Assembly: GCA_035546535.1 (NCBI GenBank)
Contig: DASZWQ010000012.1
Coordinates: 1 to 64,000 of the forward strand
Direction: 5' to 3'
Length of the DNA stretch: 64,000 nt
From: Pirellulales bacterium
Lineage (GTDB): Bacteria; Planctomycetota; Planctomycetia; Pirellulales; JACPPG01
Part shown: positions 45,204 to 53,378 of the stretch, in pieces
How positions within the stretch are numbered: the first letter of the stretch is position 1
Layout of the letters: the number at the start of each line of letters is the position of its first letter
Translations under genes and position numbers: made by a program
The notes under the pieces: model-generated
The model's database searches: none
The model's input: the letters and a program-made list of their open reading frames with translations, nothing else
What the model was told of the DNA's origin: nothing

Positions 45204-45341
45204 GTGCCACTGGTGGCTTGCCCACCAGTGTAATTACACCAGCCATGCCACGGGCAACGTGGCCATTGCATGCCGACGACTCGCACGGCATCGAGCGTAC
45301 TTCCATCGAGAAGGCACTGGTGGACAAGCCACCAGTGGCAC
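45204..45341. repeat. inverted-repeat-bounded intergenic element
   Basis: GTGCCACTGGTGGCTTG (45204-45220) is repeated exactly in inverse orientation at 45325-45341, and each arm carries its own small CCACTGGTGG/CCACCAGTGG hairpin. The words match a common planctomycete intergenic motif (from general knowledge). It fills most of the gap between the lipoprotein terminator and fabF. No coding sequence lies between the arms. Confidence 0.65.
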
Positions 45342-45444
45342 CCGTCGGACGGTCGCTATGTTTGCGGCACAATAGGCGAACCGCACGCTCACGCCCGCAG
45401 CCCGACGGAGCCGATCCCGAAAGGTTGACACAAGAGACGCGACT

Positions 45445-46728
45445 CTAATCCGAAAATCGCGACGCGATCAGCGTGATGTTCTGGCCCCCGAAGCCGAAGC
45501 TGTTCGACGCCGCCACGTCGCACCGCACCTCGCGCGCCTGGTTGGGCACGTAATCCAGATCGCATTCCGGATCAGGCGTTTCGTAGTTGATCGTGGGCGG
45601 CAACACGTTGTCGCGAATCGCCAATAGACACACGATCAGTTCCGTCGCGCCCGCGGCGGCGATCAAATGCCCCATCATGCTCTTGGTGCTGGACACCGGG
45701 ATCTTAAAGGCCTGGTCCCCGAAGACGCGCTTGATGGCCAGCGATTCGACCTTGTCGTTCACCTCGGTGCTGGTGCCGTGGGCGTTGATGTAATCGACGT
45801 CGTCGAGATTCAATTGTGCGTCGCCCAAGGCCATTTGCAGGCACTTGGCTGCCCCGCGTCCCTCGGGATGGGTGTCGGTGATGCGATACGCATCGGCCGT
45901 CGAGCCGTAGCCGACGATCTCGCCGAAAATCGGCGCGCCGCGGCGACGGGCATGTTCCAATTCTTCCAGCACGAGCATGCCGGCCCCTTCGCCGAGCACG
46001 AATCCGTCACGATTCATGTCGAACGGGCGCGAGGCCTTGGTCGGCGCGTCGTTGTGCGTGCTCAGCGCCGTCAGCAGGTTAAAGCCGGTGACGCCGAAGG
46101 GATGAATCATGCTGTGCGTGCCGCCCGAGAGCATGGCATCGGCTTCGCCGCGGCGAATGATCTCGACCGCCTCGCCCACGGCCTGGCTACTGGCGGCGCA
46201 GGCGGTAAGGCAGTTCAAGTTGGGGCCTTGCGCGTCGAACAAGCTGGCCAGATGGCCGGCCGGCATGTTCGGCTCTTGCTCGAGCTCGGTGAGAGGATTG
46301 AGAATTTCGAGTCCCTTCTGGGTGAACTTGGAAATGTCGAGCGACTCGCCTTCGATGGCGCTGAGCATCATGCGCGTGAAGCGGTCGAAGTCTTGCTGCC
46401 CCTCGCCGCTGCCCAGGTAGACACCAAAACGCCCTGGGTCGATGTTCGAGTCGAGCAGGCCGGAAGCGGTCATGGCTTGCTTGGCGGCGCCCACGGCAAA
46501 TTGCGTGTGCCGGCCCTGGTACTTCCAGCGCTCGGGGTCTTCGCCCACGGCGCCCACGTTCCAGTCGCGCACTTCGGCCGAGATCTTCGTCGGGAAGTTG
46601 CTGGCGTCGAACAGCGTGGTGCGGCCGATGCCCGATTCGCCGTGGCGCAGATTACGCCAGAGCGTGTCGACATCAGTCCCCAAGGGCGTGACGCATCCGA
46701 TACCCGTGACTACCACTCTACGTCTCAT
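45445..46728 (-). CDS. fabF: beta-ketoacyl-ACP synthase II-like protein
   Basis: A 427-residue condensing enzyme that extends acyl-ACP with malonyl-ACP. The thiolase-fold Cys-His-His triad is present: Cys 177 in LTACAASSQA, His in NAHGTSTEVND and His in MGHLIAAAGATE. The C-terminal SNSFGFGGQN loop is typical of KASI/II. It ends a five-gene run with fabZ-like, ACP, fabG and a second fabZ-like gene. Within a dedicated cluster, it may work with the cluster ACP and not with primary fatty-acid synthesis; the sequence does not decide. Confidence 0.93.
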   Translation of the reverse strand: MRRRVVVTGIGCVTPLGTDVDTLWRNLRHGESGIGRTTLFDASNFPTKISAEVRDWNVGAVGEDPERWKYQGRHTQFAVGAAKQAMTASGLLDSNIDPGRFGVYLGSGEGQQDFDRFTRMMLSAIEGESLDISKFTQKGLEILNPLTELEQEPNMPAGHLASLFDAQGPNLNCLTACAASSQAVGEAVEIIRRGEADAMLSGGTHSMIHPFGVTGFNLLTALSTHNDAPTKASRPFDMNRDGFVLGEGAGMLVLEELEHARRRGAPIFGEIVGYGSTADAYRITDTHPEGRGAAKCLQMALGDAQLNLDDVDYINAHGTSTEVNDKVESLAIKRVFGDQAFKIPVSSTKSMMGHLIAAAGATELIVCLLAIRDNVLPPTINYETPDPECDLDYVPNQAREVRCDVAASNSFGFGGQNITLIASRFSD

Positions 46729-46759
46729 GGCGTACGACTCCTGCGACGACGTTTCGCTA

Positions 46760-47308
46760 CTATCCGTGTACGTCCGTCAGATGGCCATTCTGATTTTGGC
46801 GCAGCCGGGCCAGTCCGGGCGGCTCGATCGGCTGGCCGTCGGGGCCGGTGCCCACGTCGAACACACCCAGCAATTTGAGGGTGAAGACGAAATTCTTGGG
46901 CTCGAAGAATGATCGCTTGGGCCCATCGTCGGACAAGTGGGCAAAGACCAGATCGATCTCGGCCTGCAGCCGGTTGCCGACGTGGCTGGTGCCGGAAACC
47001 ACGCCGCCATCCTCGCGGACATCTTGGAGCACCGCGGTATACGTGAGCGTGTCCCCCGGCACCGCCGGGAAATGAAACGTGGCCTTGGTGATCTTCGCCA
47101 GGATCACCTTCTTCTTGAATGCGAACTGCTCGCCGATCAACAGCCCGCCGGTCTGCGCCATTCCCTCGACGATCAAGGAATTGGGCATCATCGGCGCGCC
47201 GGGAAAATGATCGTGCAGATGGTCCTCGGCCAGGGAGATGTTCTTGATCGCGCGGGCCCGCTGGCCACTCTCGAACTCGATGAACTTGTCGATCCAAATC
47301 CAGCGCAT
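46760..47308 (-). CDS. FabZ-like 3-hydroxyacyl-ACP dehydratase 1
   Basis: A 182-residue hotdog-fold dehydratase. LHDHFPGAPMMPNSLIVEGMAQTGG holds the active-site His and Glu of FabZ, with Asn-Ser where FabZ usually has Gly-Val. The fold continues through VILAKITKATFHFPAVPGDTL, then a C-terminal extension of about 40 residues (from about 140) beyond the usual 145-150. The gene lies 31 bases upstream of fabF on the same strand. It would dehydrate 3-hydroxyacyl-ACP made by the ketosynthase and reductase. Confidence 0.88.
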   Translation of the reverse strand: MRWIWIDKFIEFESGQRARAIKNISLAEDHLHDHFPGAPMMPNSLIVEGMAQTGGLLIGEQFAFKKKVILAKITKATFHFPAVPGDTLTYTAVLQDVREDGGVVSGTSHVGNRLQAEIDLVFAHLSDDGPKRSFFEPKNFVFTLKLLGVFDVGTGPDGQPIEPPGLARLRQNQNGHLTDVHG

Positions 47309-47401
47309 GACGCATCACTCGCAATTGGCAGCCTAAGGCGCCCCTCGTCGGACGTGTCCGCGACCTCCCAGCGCGCGTCCGGCAACGGCCGCCCCAAAAC
47401 C

Positions 47402-47794
47402 TCAGGCCGTAGCGGCCAGCTTCGACTCCACGAAGCGCACCATATCCTGCACGGTCAGTTGATTCACGAAGTTCTTCACGACCGGATTCTTGGCGAACTC
47501 GTCGAGATTCGCAAACGGCATCCGCTTCTTCAATTCCGTCAGACCCTCGTCCGTCAGTTTCCCCTGCTGCACGTACTGCGTGCTGGTGAGAATGTCTTCG
47601 GGGAACAACTCACCGCGAGGGATCTTGATATCGAAAGCCTTTTCCAGGCGGAACACGATATCCAGGAAGTCGATCGACTCGGCTCCCAGATCGCCGACCA
47701 GCGTCGCTTCGGGCGTGACTTCGTCTTCGTCCACGCCCAGCGCGTCGACCAGTGCGGTACGAATCTTGTTGAACAACTCGGCATTGTCACTCAT
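47402..47794 (-). CDS. acyl carrier protein with an internal insertion
   Basis: A 130-residue ACP. The phosphopantetheine Ser is Ser 40 in GDLGAESIDFLDI, and helices I and II match FabF-type partners (VDALGVDEDEVTPEATLVGDL). The normal ACP is about 80 residues; here some 45 extra residues (about 70-115, including KLTDEGLTELKKRMPF and NPVVKNFVNQ) lie between helix II and the last helix LTVQDMVRFVESKL. The longer form suggests a specialised carrier. The ATG at 47794 is preferred; the frame opens six codons earlier. It sits between fabZ-like 1 and fabG in the cluster. Confidence 0.87.
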   Translation of the reverse strand: MSDNAELFNKIRTALVDALGVDEDEVTPEATLVGDLGAESIDFLDIVFRLEKAFDIKIPRGELFPEDILTSTQYVQQGKLTDEGLTELKKRMPFANLDEFAKNPVVKNFVNQLTVQDMVRFVESKLAATA

Positions 47795-48078
47795 GTTCAC
47801 CTTCTCCCACACATTGCTGCAGCCGGGCTGTTGGCAAACGTTTCGCCATCGCGCCGCTGCATAGTTTCTGATTCATTGAAAGCATCCGCCGGTCAGCGGG
47901 CCTTGTTCCGTCACGGCGACTAATCGCCTTTTTCTGCACCACAGCAGTCACGGCCAGCTGTCCGCCGGCCAGGTTGCTATTTCTTCATTTCCTATCCATC
48001 GGCAAGCCAGCGAGACAGCGCTTGCCGGAGCTTTGCTACGAGGCACAGTCTGCGAGGCTTCGTTCAACCGCCGTTCGT

Positions 48079-48831
48079 TCAATAACTTCCCAGGCTTAAC
48101 CCGCCGTCGACGCGCAGCACCTGCCCGGTGATATAGCTAGCGTCATCGCTAGCTAGGAATGCCACCACTTTGGCGATTTCGTCGGGCTGCCCGACGCGTC
48201 GCAACGGAATAAAGTTTTTCAGTTCGTCGCCGGCGAGGCCGCGAACGACTTCGCTCATGTCGGTTTCGATCATGCCGGGCGAAACCGCGTTGACGCGCAC
48301 CTTGCGGGCGGCCAGCTCTTTGGCCAGGGTGCGTGTCAGGCCGTCGATGCCCCCTTTGCTAGCAGCGTAGTTCACCTGCCCCCGCGAGCCGAATTCGGCG
48401 GCCACGCTGGAAATATTGATGATGCTGCCGCGGCGCTGCGACATCATGGGGCGCACGACGGCGTGGCAGTAGTTGTAGGTACCGTTAAGATTCGTATCGA
48501 TGACCTGGTGCCATTGCTGTGGATCCATGGTCGCGAACAAGCCGTCGCGAATGACGCCGGCCGAATTGACCAGGATGTCGATCCCTTTCCACGATTCGAG
48601 CAACTGGGCAACGACGGCATCGGCCCGCGCATTGTCGGCCACGTCCGCTTGCACCGCCCGCACCTCGTGCCCCTGGCCGGTCAACTCCGAGGCCAGCTCG
48701 TTGGCGGCTTGTTCTTGCGCGTGGTAAACAAAGGCCACCTTGGCACCTTCGGCAGCCAAGGCCCGAACGCAAGCGCGGCCAATACCGCGGCTGCCACCGG
48801 TCACCAGAGCTGTTCGAGATGCCAAACGCAT
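48079..48831 (-). CDS. fabG: 3-oxoacyl-ACP reductase
   Basis: A 250-residue short-chain dehydrogenase. The NAD(P) site is [18 protein letters not shown], then the catalytic tetrad: Asn in [10 protein letters not shown], Ser in [11 protein letters not shown] and the YxxxK of [20 protein letters not shown] and [20 protein letters not shown] are typical of FabG, so it likely reduces 3-oxoacyl-ACP. The cluster context (ACP and dehydratase next to it) supports this. An alternative start lies four codons upstream at 48843. Confidence 0.92.
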   Translation of the reverse strand: MRLASRTALVTGGSRGIGRACVRALAAEGAKVAFVYHAQEQAANELASELTGQGHEVRAVQADVADNARADAVVAQLLESWKGIDILVNSAGVIRDGLFATMDPQQWHQVIDTNLNGTYNYCHAVVRPMMSQRRGSIINISSVAAEFGSRGQVNYAASKGGIDGLTRTLAKELAARKVRVNAVSPGMIETDMSEVVRGLAGDELKNFIPLRRVGQPDEIAKVVAFLASDDASYITGQVLRVDGGLSLGSY

Positions 48832-48913
48832 AACGGATGCCACGGAAAAAGTACGGGGAACTCGGCTTGCCTCGATTCATTGCCGCGGGAATCGTGGGAC
48901 GACTCCCAGCAGC

Positions 48914-49399
48914 CTAAGAAGCCGTCACGGGGGGTTGGTACAAAAGCGAGAAAAGCTCTCGCAGTTTCTGCTTCACCACGTCATCAGCGTCCGCTCGATC
49001 GGGACGTTCGTCGGCCAGGTTGTATCGCTCGAGTACCAGGCGTGCAGAAACCGTCAGACTGCCGTCCACCAGGCCGCTCGCCTTCAGACGCGTCAGGCGT
49101 TCGTCCTGATCCAGAATTTCAGCCGTGATCGTGAGGGTCTGCCCGGGCTGCAAGAAATTGGCGAACTTCACATTCCGCGCCTCGTGCAGCACGACCGTGC
49201 TGTGAGCGAAATCCTCGCTCGCCCGAATCAGCCACGCTCCGGTCTGCGTCATGGCTTCGAGCATCAAAACCCCGGGCATGACCGGAAACCCGGGGAAGTG
49301 ATCGGCCAGATATTCCTCGGCCAGGGATAGGTTCTTGACCGCCGTGATCTTCTCACCCGGCGAGAGATCAACGATTCGATCGATCAGCGTAAAGCGCAT
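48914..49399 (-). CDS. FabZ-like 3-hydroxyacyl-ACP dehydratase 2
   Basis: A 161-residue hotdog dehydratase. LADHFPGFPVMPGVLMLEAMTQTGA matches the FabZ active-site segment (His and Glu), and RNVKFANFLQPGQTLTITAE is the next strand pair. It is the first gene of the cluster, driven by the promoter at 49470-49499. The two dehydratases differ enough that they probably have different substrates, or form a heterodimer. The start at 49399 begins MRFTLIDRIVDLSPGEKI, the family N terminus. Confidence 0.88.
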   Translation of the reverse strand: MRFTLIDRIVDLSPGEKITAVKNLSLAEEYLADHFPGFPVMPGVLMLEAMTQTGAWLIRASEDFAHSTVVLHEARNVKFANFLQPGQTLTITAEILDQDERLTRLKASGLVDGSLTVSARLVLERYNLADERPDRADADDVVKQKLRELFSLLYQPPVTAS

Positions 49400-49923
49400 A
49401 GAGACCACCGGCCGCGCGCCTGGTCTCCTACCGCTGCGCGCTAAGTTAGGGTTAATTTTCGGACTCGGTAGTATATAGCGATCCCCGCGACTTTCACAAC
49501 CGCAAATAAAGCTGCCAAAGAGGAATAAAACCCTTTTCCTCGCAAGCATTTACAGCCACTCTCCGTGGTGCAGTCGCGCCCCTCGTCCGGCTCGGCGGCA
49601 GGGTCCGAAGGGGCGATTGTTGCTCGGCCTGCAATGACGTAACTCGCTGTACGGTCAGGGGAAATGGGAAGAATGCGCTGTATCGGATGAATGTCTGCCG
49701 AAGGCGAACTGCCGCCTTGGCAGCCCCCGACAAAACGCCCCGATGGGCCCCTCGTCCAAAGTATCGCTGCGGCAATGCCTAGCGTTCCGACTGCTCCTCG
49801 GTCGAACAACGCGGCACGGACTTTGCTTTTCGTTTCCGTCGGGCAGCACGCATGTCACAGAAGGCCGGTTCCGGCCAGTTGGCCGGTCGGCCACTCAACA
49901 CCGTTTTTTGGAGGGTTACTCAC
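49400..49923. other. divergent intergenic region between acyl-chain cluster and Hsp20 genes
   Basis: About 524 bases. It contains the minus-strand promoter listed below. For the plus-strand Hsp20 genes I see no CIRCE element (TTAGCACTC-N9-GAGTGCTAA) and no clear sigma-32-type site, though the gap is long enough for one. No gene is evident. Confidence 0.45.
49470..49499 (-). promoter_or_regulatory. probable promoter of the acyl-chain cluster
   Basis: Minus strand TTGTGA (-35) and TATACT (-10) with 18 bases between, about 70 bases before the first start codon (49399). The -10 is part of an A+T-rich TATATACT and matches the consensus at five of six positions. Confidence 0.55.
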
Positions 49924-50376
49924 ATGGTTCGTTGGCGCACCAACGGCGGATTTCCTTTCTGGCAACTGCGCGGCGAGTTCGAGCGCGCGATGAGCGATTT
50001 TCTTACGCGGTCAGCCACCGCCAGCACCAGGTCGCAGGATCGCTTGTTCCCGGCGGTCAATGTTTGGGAGGAAGGGGATCAGTTATTTGCCGAGGCGGAA
50101 TTGCCTGGCGTAAAGGGCGAGGATCTGGATGTCTCCGTAACCGGCGACGAGCTGACCTTGCGCGGTCGTCGATCCGTCACCAGCGGCGAAGGTCAGTCTT
50201 ACCACCGCCGCGAGCGATCGGCCGGCGAGTTTTCGCGCACCCTGCACTTGCCCTATGAAGTCGATGCCAACGGCGTCGAGGCCACTCTGCGCGACGGCGT
50301 TCTGTTTCTCAAACTTCCGAAAGCAGCCTCGGCACGCCCACGCAAGATCGAGATCCGTTCCGGCGGAAACCAGTAG
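49924..50376 (+). CDS. small heat-shock protein, Hsp20 family (1)
   Basis: A 150-residue alpha-crystallin-domain chaperone, which binds unfolding proteins without ATP. The conserved strands are VNVWEEGDQLFAEAELPGVK, LDVSVTGDELTLRGRR and the end RDGVLFLKLPKA. The N-terminal arm (WRTNGGFPFWQLRGEFERA) is typical of Hsp20. The ATG at 49924 has GGAGGG upstream at eight bases. It is the first of three tandem Hsp20 genes. Confidence 0.93.
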   Translation: MVRWRTNGGFPFWQLRGEFERAMSDFLTRSATASTRSQDRLFPAVNVWEEGDQLFAEAELPGVKGEDLDVSVTGDELTLRGRRSVTSGEGQSYHRRERSAGEFSRTLHLPYEVDANGVEATLRDGVLFLKLPKAASARPRKIEIRSGGNQ

Positions 50377-50451
50377 CACCGCGCGGCCAGCACAAACTGC
50401 AGAATCTTGGAACGCAAGCGCCGAACTGGCGCGTACAAGGAGAATAAAGCG

Positions 50452-50844
50452 ATGACAACTGAAGCGACTTTGGAAAAGGAAACCAGCGACAGCGGTGTCG
50501 AAACGACGCGCAGCGGGCGATTCTACCGCCCGGCCGTGGACATTCTGGAGCTGCCCGAGGAACTGCTCGTCGTTGCCGACGTGCCGGGCGCGGTCAGCAC
50601 GGAGATCGACATTCATTTCGAAGACGGCCAATTGACCGTGCGCGCGCCGGTGCATGGGCGGCAGCCGGAAACGCAGCGGTATTTGCTGCGGGAATACGGC
50701 GTGGGCGATTTCGTCCGTACCTTCCGCGTCAGCGAGCAGATCGACGCCGGCCGGATCGAGGCCGAGTACGCCGACGGCGTTCTCAAGCTTCATCTGCCGA
50801 AGGTCGAAGCCGTGAAGCCACGGAAGATCACCGTAAAGAGTTGA
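50452..50844 (+). CDS. small heat-shock protein, Hsp20 family (2)
   Basis: A 130-residue Hsp20 with a short N-terminal arm (EATLEKETSDSGVETTRSGR) and an alpha-crystallin domain: PAVDILELPEELLVVADVPG, IDIHFEDGQLTVRAPV and YADGVLKLHLPKVE, ending PRKITVKS. AAGGAGA precedes the ATG at 50452. It diverges from its neighbours in the N-terminal arm, so it may form mixed oligomers. Confidence 0.93.
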   Translation: MTTEATLEKETSDSGVETTRSGRFYRPAVDILELPEELLVVADVPGAVSTEIDIHFEDGQLTVRAPVHGRQPETQRYLLREYGVGDFVRTFRVSEQIDAGRIEAEYADGVLKLHLPKVEAVKPRKITVKS

Positions 50845-50943
50845 AAACTGTGGAATCGAAGAGCGACTTTTTCGAGTAGGCAACGGCGGGGCTCGAAACG
50901 AACCCGACGGTGCCAGGTTGATAAGCGGAAAGGAGCGTATGCC

Positions 50944-51432
50944 ATGTCCCTGATACCTTGGAAACATAAGCGTGAAGAGAACGGTGGTTCGCGACTCGCG
51001 CCCGCCGATTCGTTCCGGCAAGAGGTCGATCGCCTGTTTAACTCGTTTTTCCGCGATCCCTTCGACATGGTCGAGACGGCGTTTGCCGGATTCACGGGCG
51101 GCGAATGGTCGCCGTCACTGGACGTCAGCGAAACCGACAACGAAGTGAATATCCGCGCCGAACTCCCGGGCGTTAAGCCTGAGGACCTCGACGTCACCGT
51201 GACCGGCGACAAGCTGGTGTTGGCGGGAGAGAAAAAGGAAACCAGCGAAACGAAGGACAAGAACTACTGGCACAGCGAGACGCGATATGGGTCGTTCCGG
51301 CGCCAGGTTCGCTTACCGGCCGAAGTCGACGCCGAGCACGTCGACGCGCATTTTGCCAACGGCGTCTTGGAAGTTCACCTGAAAAAGGCCCAGGCCGCGC
51401 ACGCCCGACGAATCTCGGTCAAAACGAATTGA
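50944..51432 (+). CDS. small heat-shock protein, Hsp20 family (3)
   Basis: A 162-residue Hsp20. SFRQEVDRLFNSFFRDPFDM forms the N-terminal arm; the alpha-crystallin domain runs SLDVSETDNEVNIRAELPG, LDVTVTGDKLVLAGEKK, and FANGVLEVHLKKAQ. AAAGGAG lies upstream of the ATG at 50944. A possible terminator follows. Confidence 0.93.
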   Translation: MSLIPWKHKREENGGSRLAPADSFRQEVDRLFNSFFRDPFDMVETAFAGFTGGEWSPSLDVSETDNEVNIRAELPGVKPEDLDVTVTGDKLVLAGEKKETSETKDKNYWHSETRYGSFRRQVRLPAEVDAEHVDAHFANGVLEVHLKKAQAAHARRISVKTN

Positions 51433-51453
51433 TCTCGGGCTGACTCGCGCCGG

Positions 51454-51485
51454 CCGGGGGCTGTTCAACATCCCGGTTTTTTACG
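51454..51485 (+). terminator. weak intrinsic terminator after the Hsp20 genes
   Basis: CCGGG pairs with CCCGG around a 13-base loop and is followed by TTTTTT. The stem is short, so this is a possible site only. Confidence 0.4.
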
Positions 51486-51556
51486 AAACGCACGGTCGAG
51501 CGGCAGCTTGGCCGTGCGTCGTTGTTGGTACGTGGCCCGATTGATACGATTCTGGC

Positions 51557-53317
51557 ATGCGAAAGGGAATTGGCGTCTCTCCAGGCGTGGTGATCGGCAA
51601 GGCCTATTGCATCCACGAGATCTTCGTCAATCCGAAGACCCGCCGCCTGGCCGAAGACAAAATCTTTTCCGAACTGCGACGTTTCGAGCTGGCGCGCGAG
51701 CGGACGGCCGCAGATCTCCGCGCGCTGCATCAGAAAGTGGCCAGCCAGGTGGGCACCGAACAGGCCGCCGTATTCCGTGCCCACGAGACGATCCTGCACG
51801 ATCCGGCTTTCACCGCCAAGGTGCGCGAGCGCATCGTTGATCATCGCGAGGCGGCGCCCGCGGCGCTCCAGACGGTGCTGGCCACCTATACCGAGCTTTT
51901 TACCCGGATGGACGACGAGTATCTGCGCGAGCGGCTGGTCGACATTCGCGACGTGATCATCCGCCTCTCGAGTCACCTGTCGCCCGTGCTGTCCAAGGAT
52001 CCCGAAGCGATCAACGGGCCCTTGATCCTGGTCGCCAGTGAGCTGCTCCCCTCGCAGGTCGTGGCGCTGGGCAAGCGCGAAGTGGCAGGCATCGTCACCC
52101 AGTCGGGCGGCCAGACCAGCCACGCGGCGATTCTCGCACGCAGCCGTGGCGTCCCTGCCGTCAGCGGCGTGCAAGGGATTCTCCGCGCCGTGCAAAACGG
52201 CGATACCATCGTCGTCGACGGCAGTTCGGGGCACGTGATCGTCAATCCCGATGCCGAGGCCGAGAGCGCCTACCGTAAGCTGCAGCGCGAATACATCCAC
52301 CTGAAGGACGTGTTGGCCGAGAATCGCGATCTGCCGGCCGTCACCGTCGATGGCGCCAAAATCGACCTCTTGGCCAACGTGAACAACGTGGACGATGCCC
52401 GGGCCGCTTCCGCCATGGGGGCAGCCGGCATCGGTCTGTTTCGCACGGAGTACCTGTTCCTGACGCATCCCGACGTGCCCGACGAGCAAGAGCAGCTCAC
52501 GGCGTATCGGGCGATCATCGAAGCCAGCCCGAATAAGCGCGTGACGATTCGCACGCTCGACCTGGGAGGGGACAAGACGATTCCCTACCTCGGCCACGAT
52601 CGGGAGGCGAATCCGTTCCTCGGTTGGCGCTCGATCCGCTTATCGTTCGAACACCCGCAGTTTTTTACAACGCAAATTCGCGCGATCGTTCGCTCGGCGT
52701 TCGAGGCCCGGCGTTCGCCGGCCGACGTGCGCATCATGTTCCCGATGATCACCACGCTGGAAGAAATGCGCCGAGTCCGCGCCATGGTGCATCGTGTACG
52801 CCGCGGCATGCATGCCGAAGGCTCCAAGGTCAGTGACCTGCCGATCGGCCTGATGCTGGAGGTGCCGGCGGCCGCGGTGTCGATCGAACAATTGCTGGAA
52901 ATCGTCGACTTCGTATCGATCGGCTCGAACGACCTGGTCCAATACCTGATGGCTGCCGACCGCGACAATCCCAAGGTCAGCCACCTGTGCCAGCCACTCA
53001 GCCCACCGGTTTTGAAGGTGCTGCATAGCGTGATCGCGGCCTGCAATCGGGCCGGAAAGCCGGTCACGCTATGCGGCGAAATGGCCGGGCTGCCCAGGGC
53101 CTTCGTGCTCTTGGTTGGTATGGGCCTGCGCAGCTTCAGCATGAGCCCGGCCTTCATCCCTTTGATCAAGGACCTGGCGCGGCATCTGACCGTGAGCGAT
53201 GCCGAGGAAGTACTGGCCGGCGCCCTGCGCTTGAAAACCACCAGCCAGGTCGTTCAATTCATGGGCAAACAAATCGCGCGGATCGCCCCGAACCTGCGCC
53301 CACTCGATTCGCAGTAA
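51557..53317 (+). CDS. ptsI: PTS enzyme I, phosphoenolpyruvate-protein phosphotransferase
   Basis: A 586-residue enzyme that transfers phosphate from PEP to HPr. The N-terminal domain begins GIGVSPGVVIGKAYCI; the phospho-His is His 189 in GGQTSHAAILARSRGVPAV. The PEP-binding TIM barrel holds FRTEYLFLTHPDVPDEQEQ, MFPMITTLEEM and FVSIGSNDLVQYLMAADRDN, and LCGEMAG with the catalytic Cys is near the end. No GAF domain precedes it, so it is not the PtsP form. HPr and EIIA genes are not in the window. In planctomycetes such systems often regulate instead of transporting sugar (inference). Confidence 0.94.
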   Translation: MRKGIGVSPGVVIGKAYCIHEIFVNPKTRRLAEDKIFSELRRFELARERTAADLRALHQKVASQVGTEQAAVFRAHETILHDPAFTAKVRERIVDHREAAPAALQTVLATYTELFTRMDDEYLRERLVDIRDVIIRLSSHLSPVLSKDPEAINGPLILVASELLPSQVVALGKREVAGIVTQSGGQTSHAAILARSRGVPAVSGVQGILRAVQNGDTIVVDGSSGHVIVNPDAEAESAYRKLQREYIHLKDVLAENRDLPAVTVDGAKIDLLANVNNVDDARAASAMGAAGIGLFRTEYLFLTHPDVPDEQEQLTAYRAIIEASPNKRVTIRTLDLGGDKTIPYLGHDREANPFLGWRSIRLSFEHPQFFTTQIRAIVRSAFEARRSPADVRIMFPMITTLEEMRRVRAMVHRVRRGMHAEGSKVSDLPIGLMLEVPAAAVSIEQLLEIVDFVSIGSNDLVQYLMAADRDNPKVSHLCQPLSPPVLKVLHSVIAACNRAGKPVTLCGEMAGLPRAFVLLVGMGLRSFSMSPAFIPLIKDLARHLTVSDAEEVLAGALRLKTTSQVVQFMGKQIARIAPNLRPLDSQ

Positions 53318-53378
53318 ATCGCCGAGCCGACTTGCTCGTCTCGGCGGTCCTTCGACCATCGCCCGTGGAGGTATTCCG

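Noticed and set aside
48000-48027. Hairpin CGGCAAGC/GCTTGCCG as a terminator of fabG
   Set aside because: No T-run follows on the minus strand, and the message probably continues into the ACP gene.
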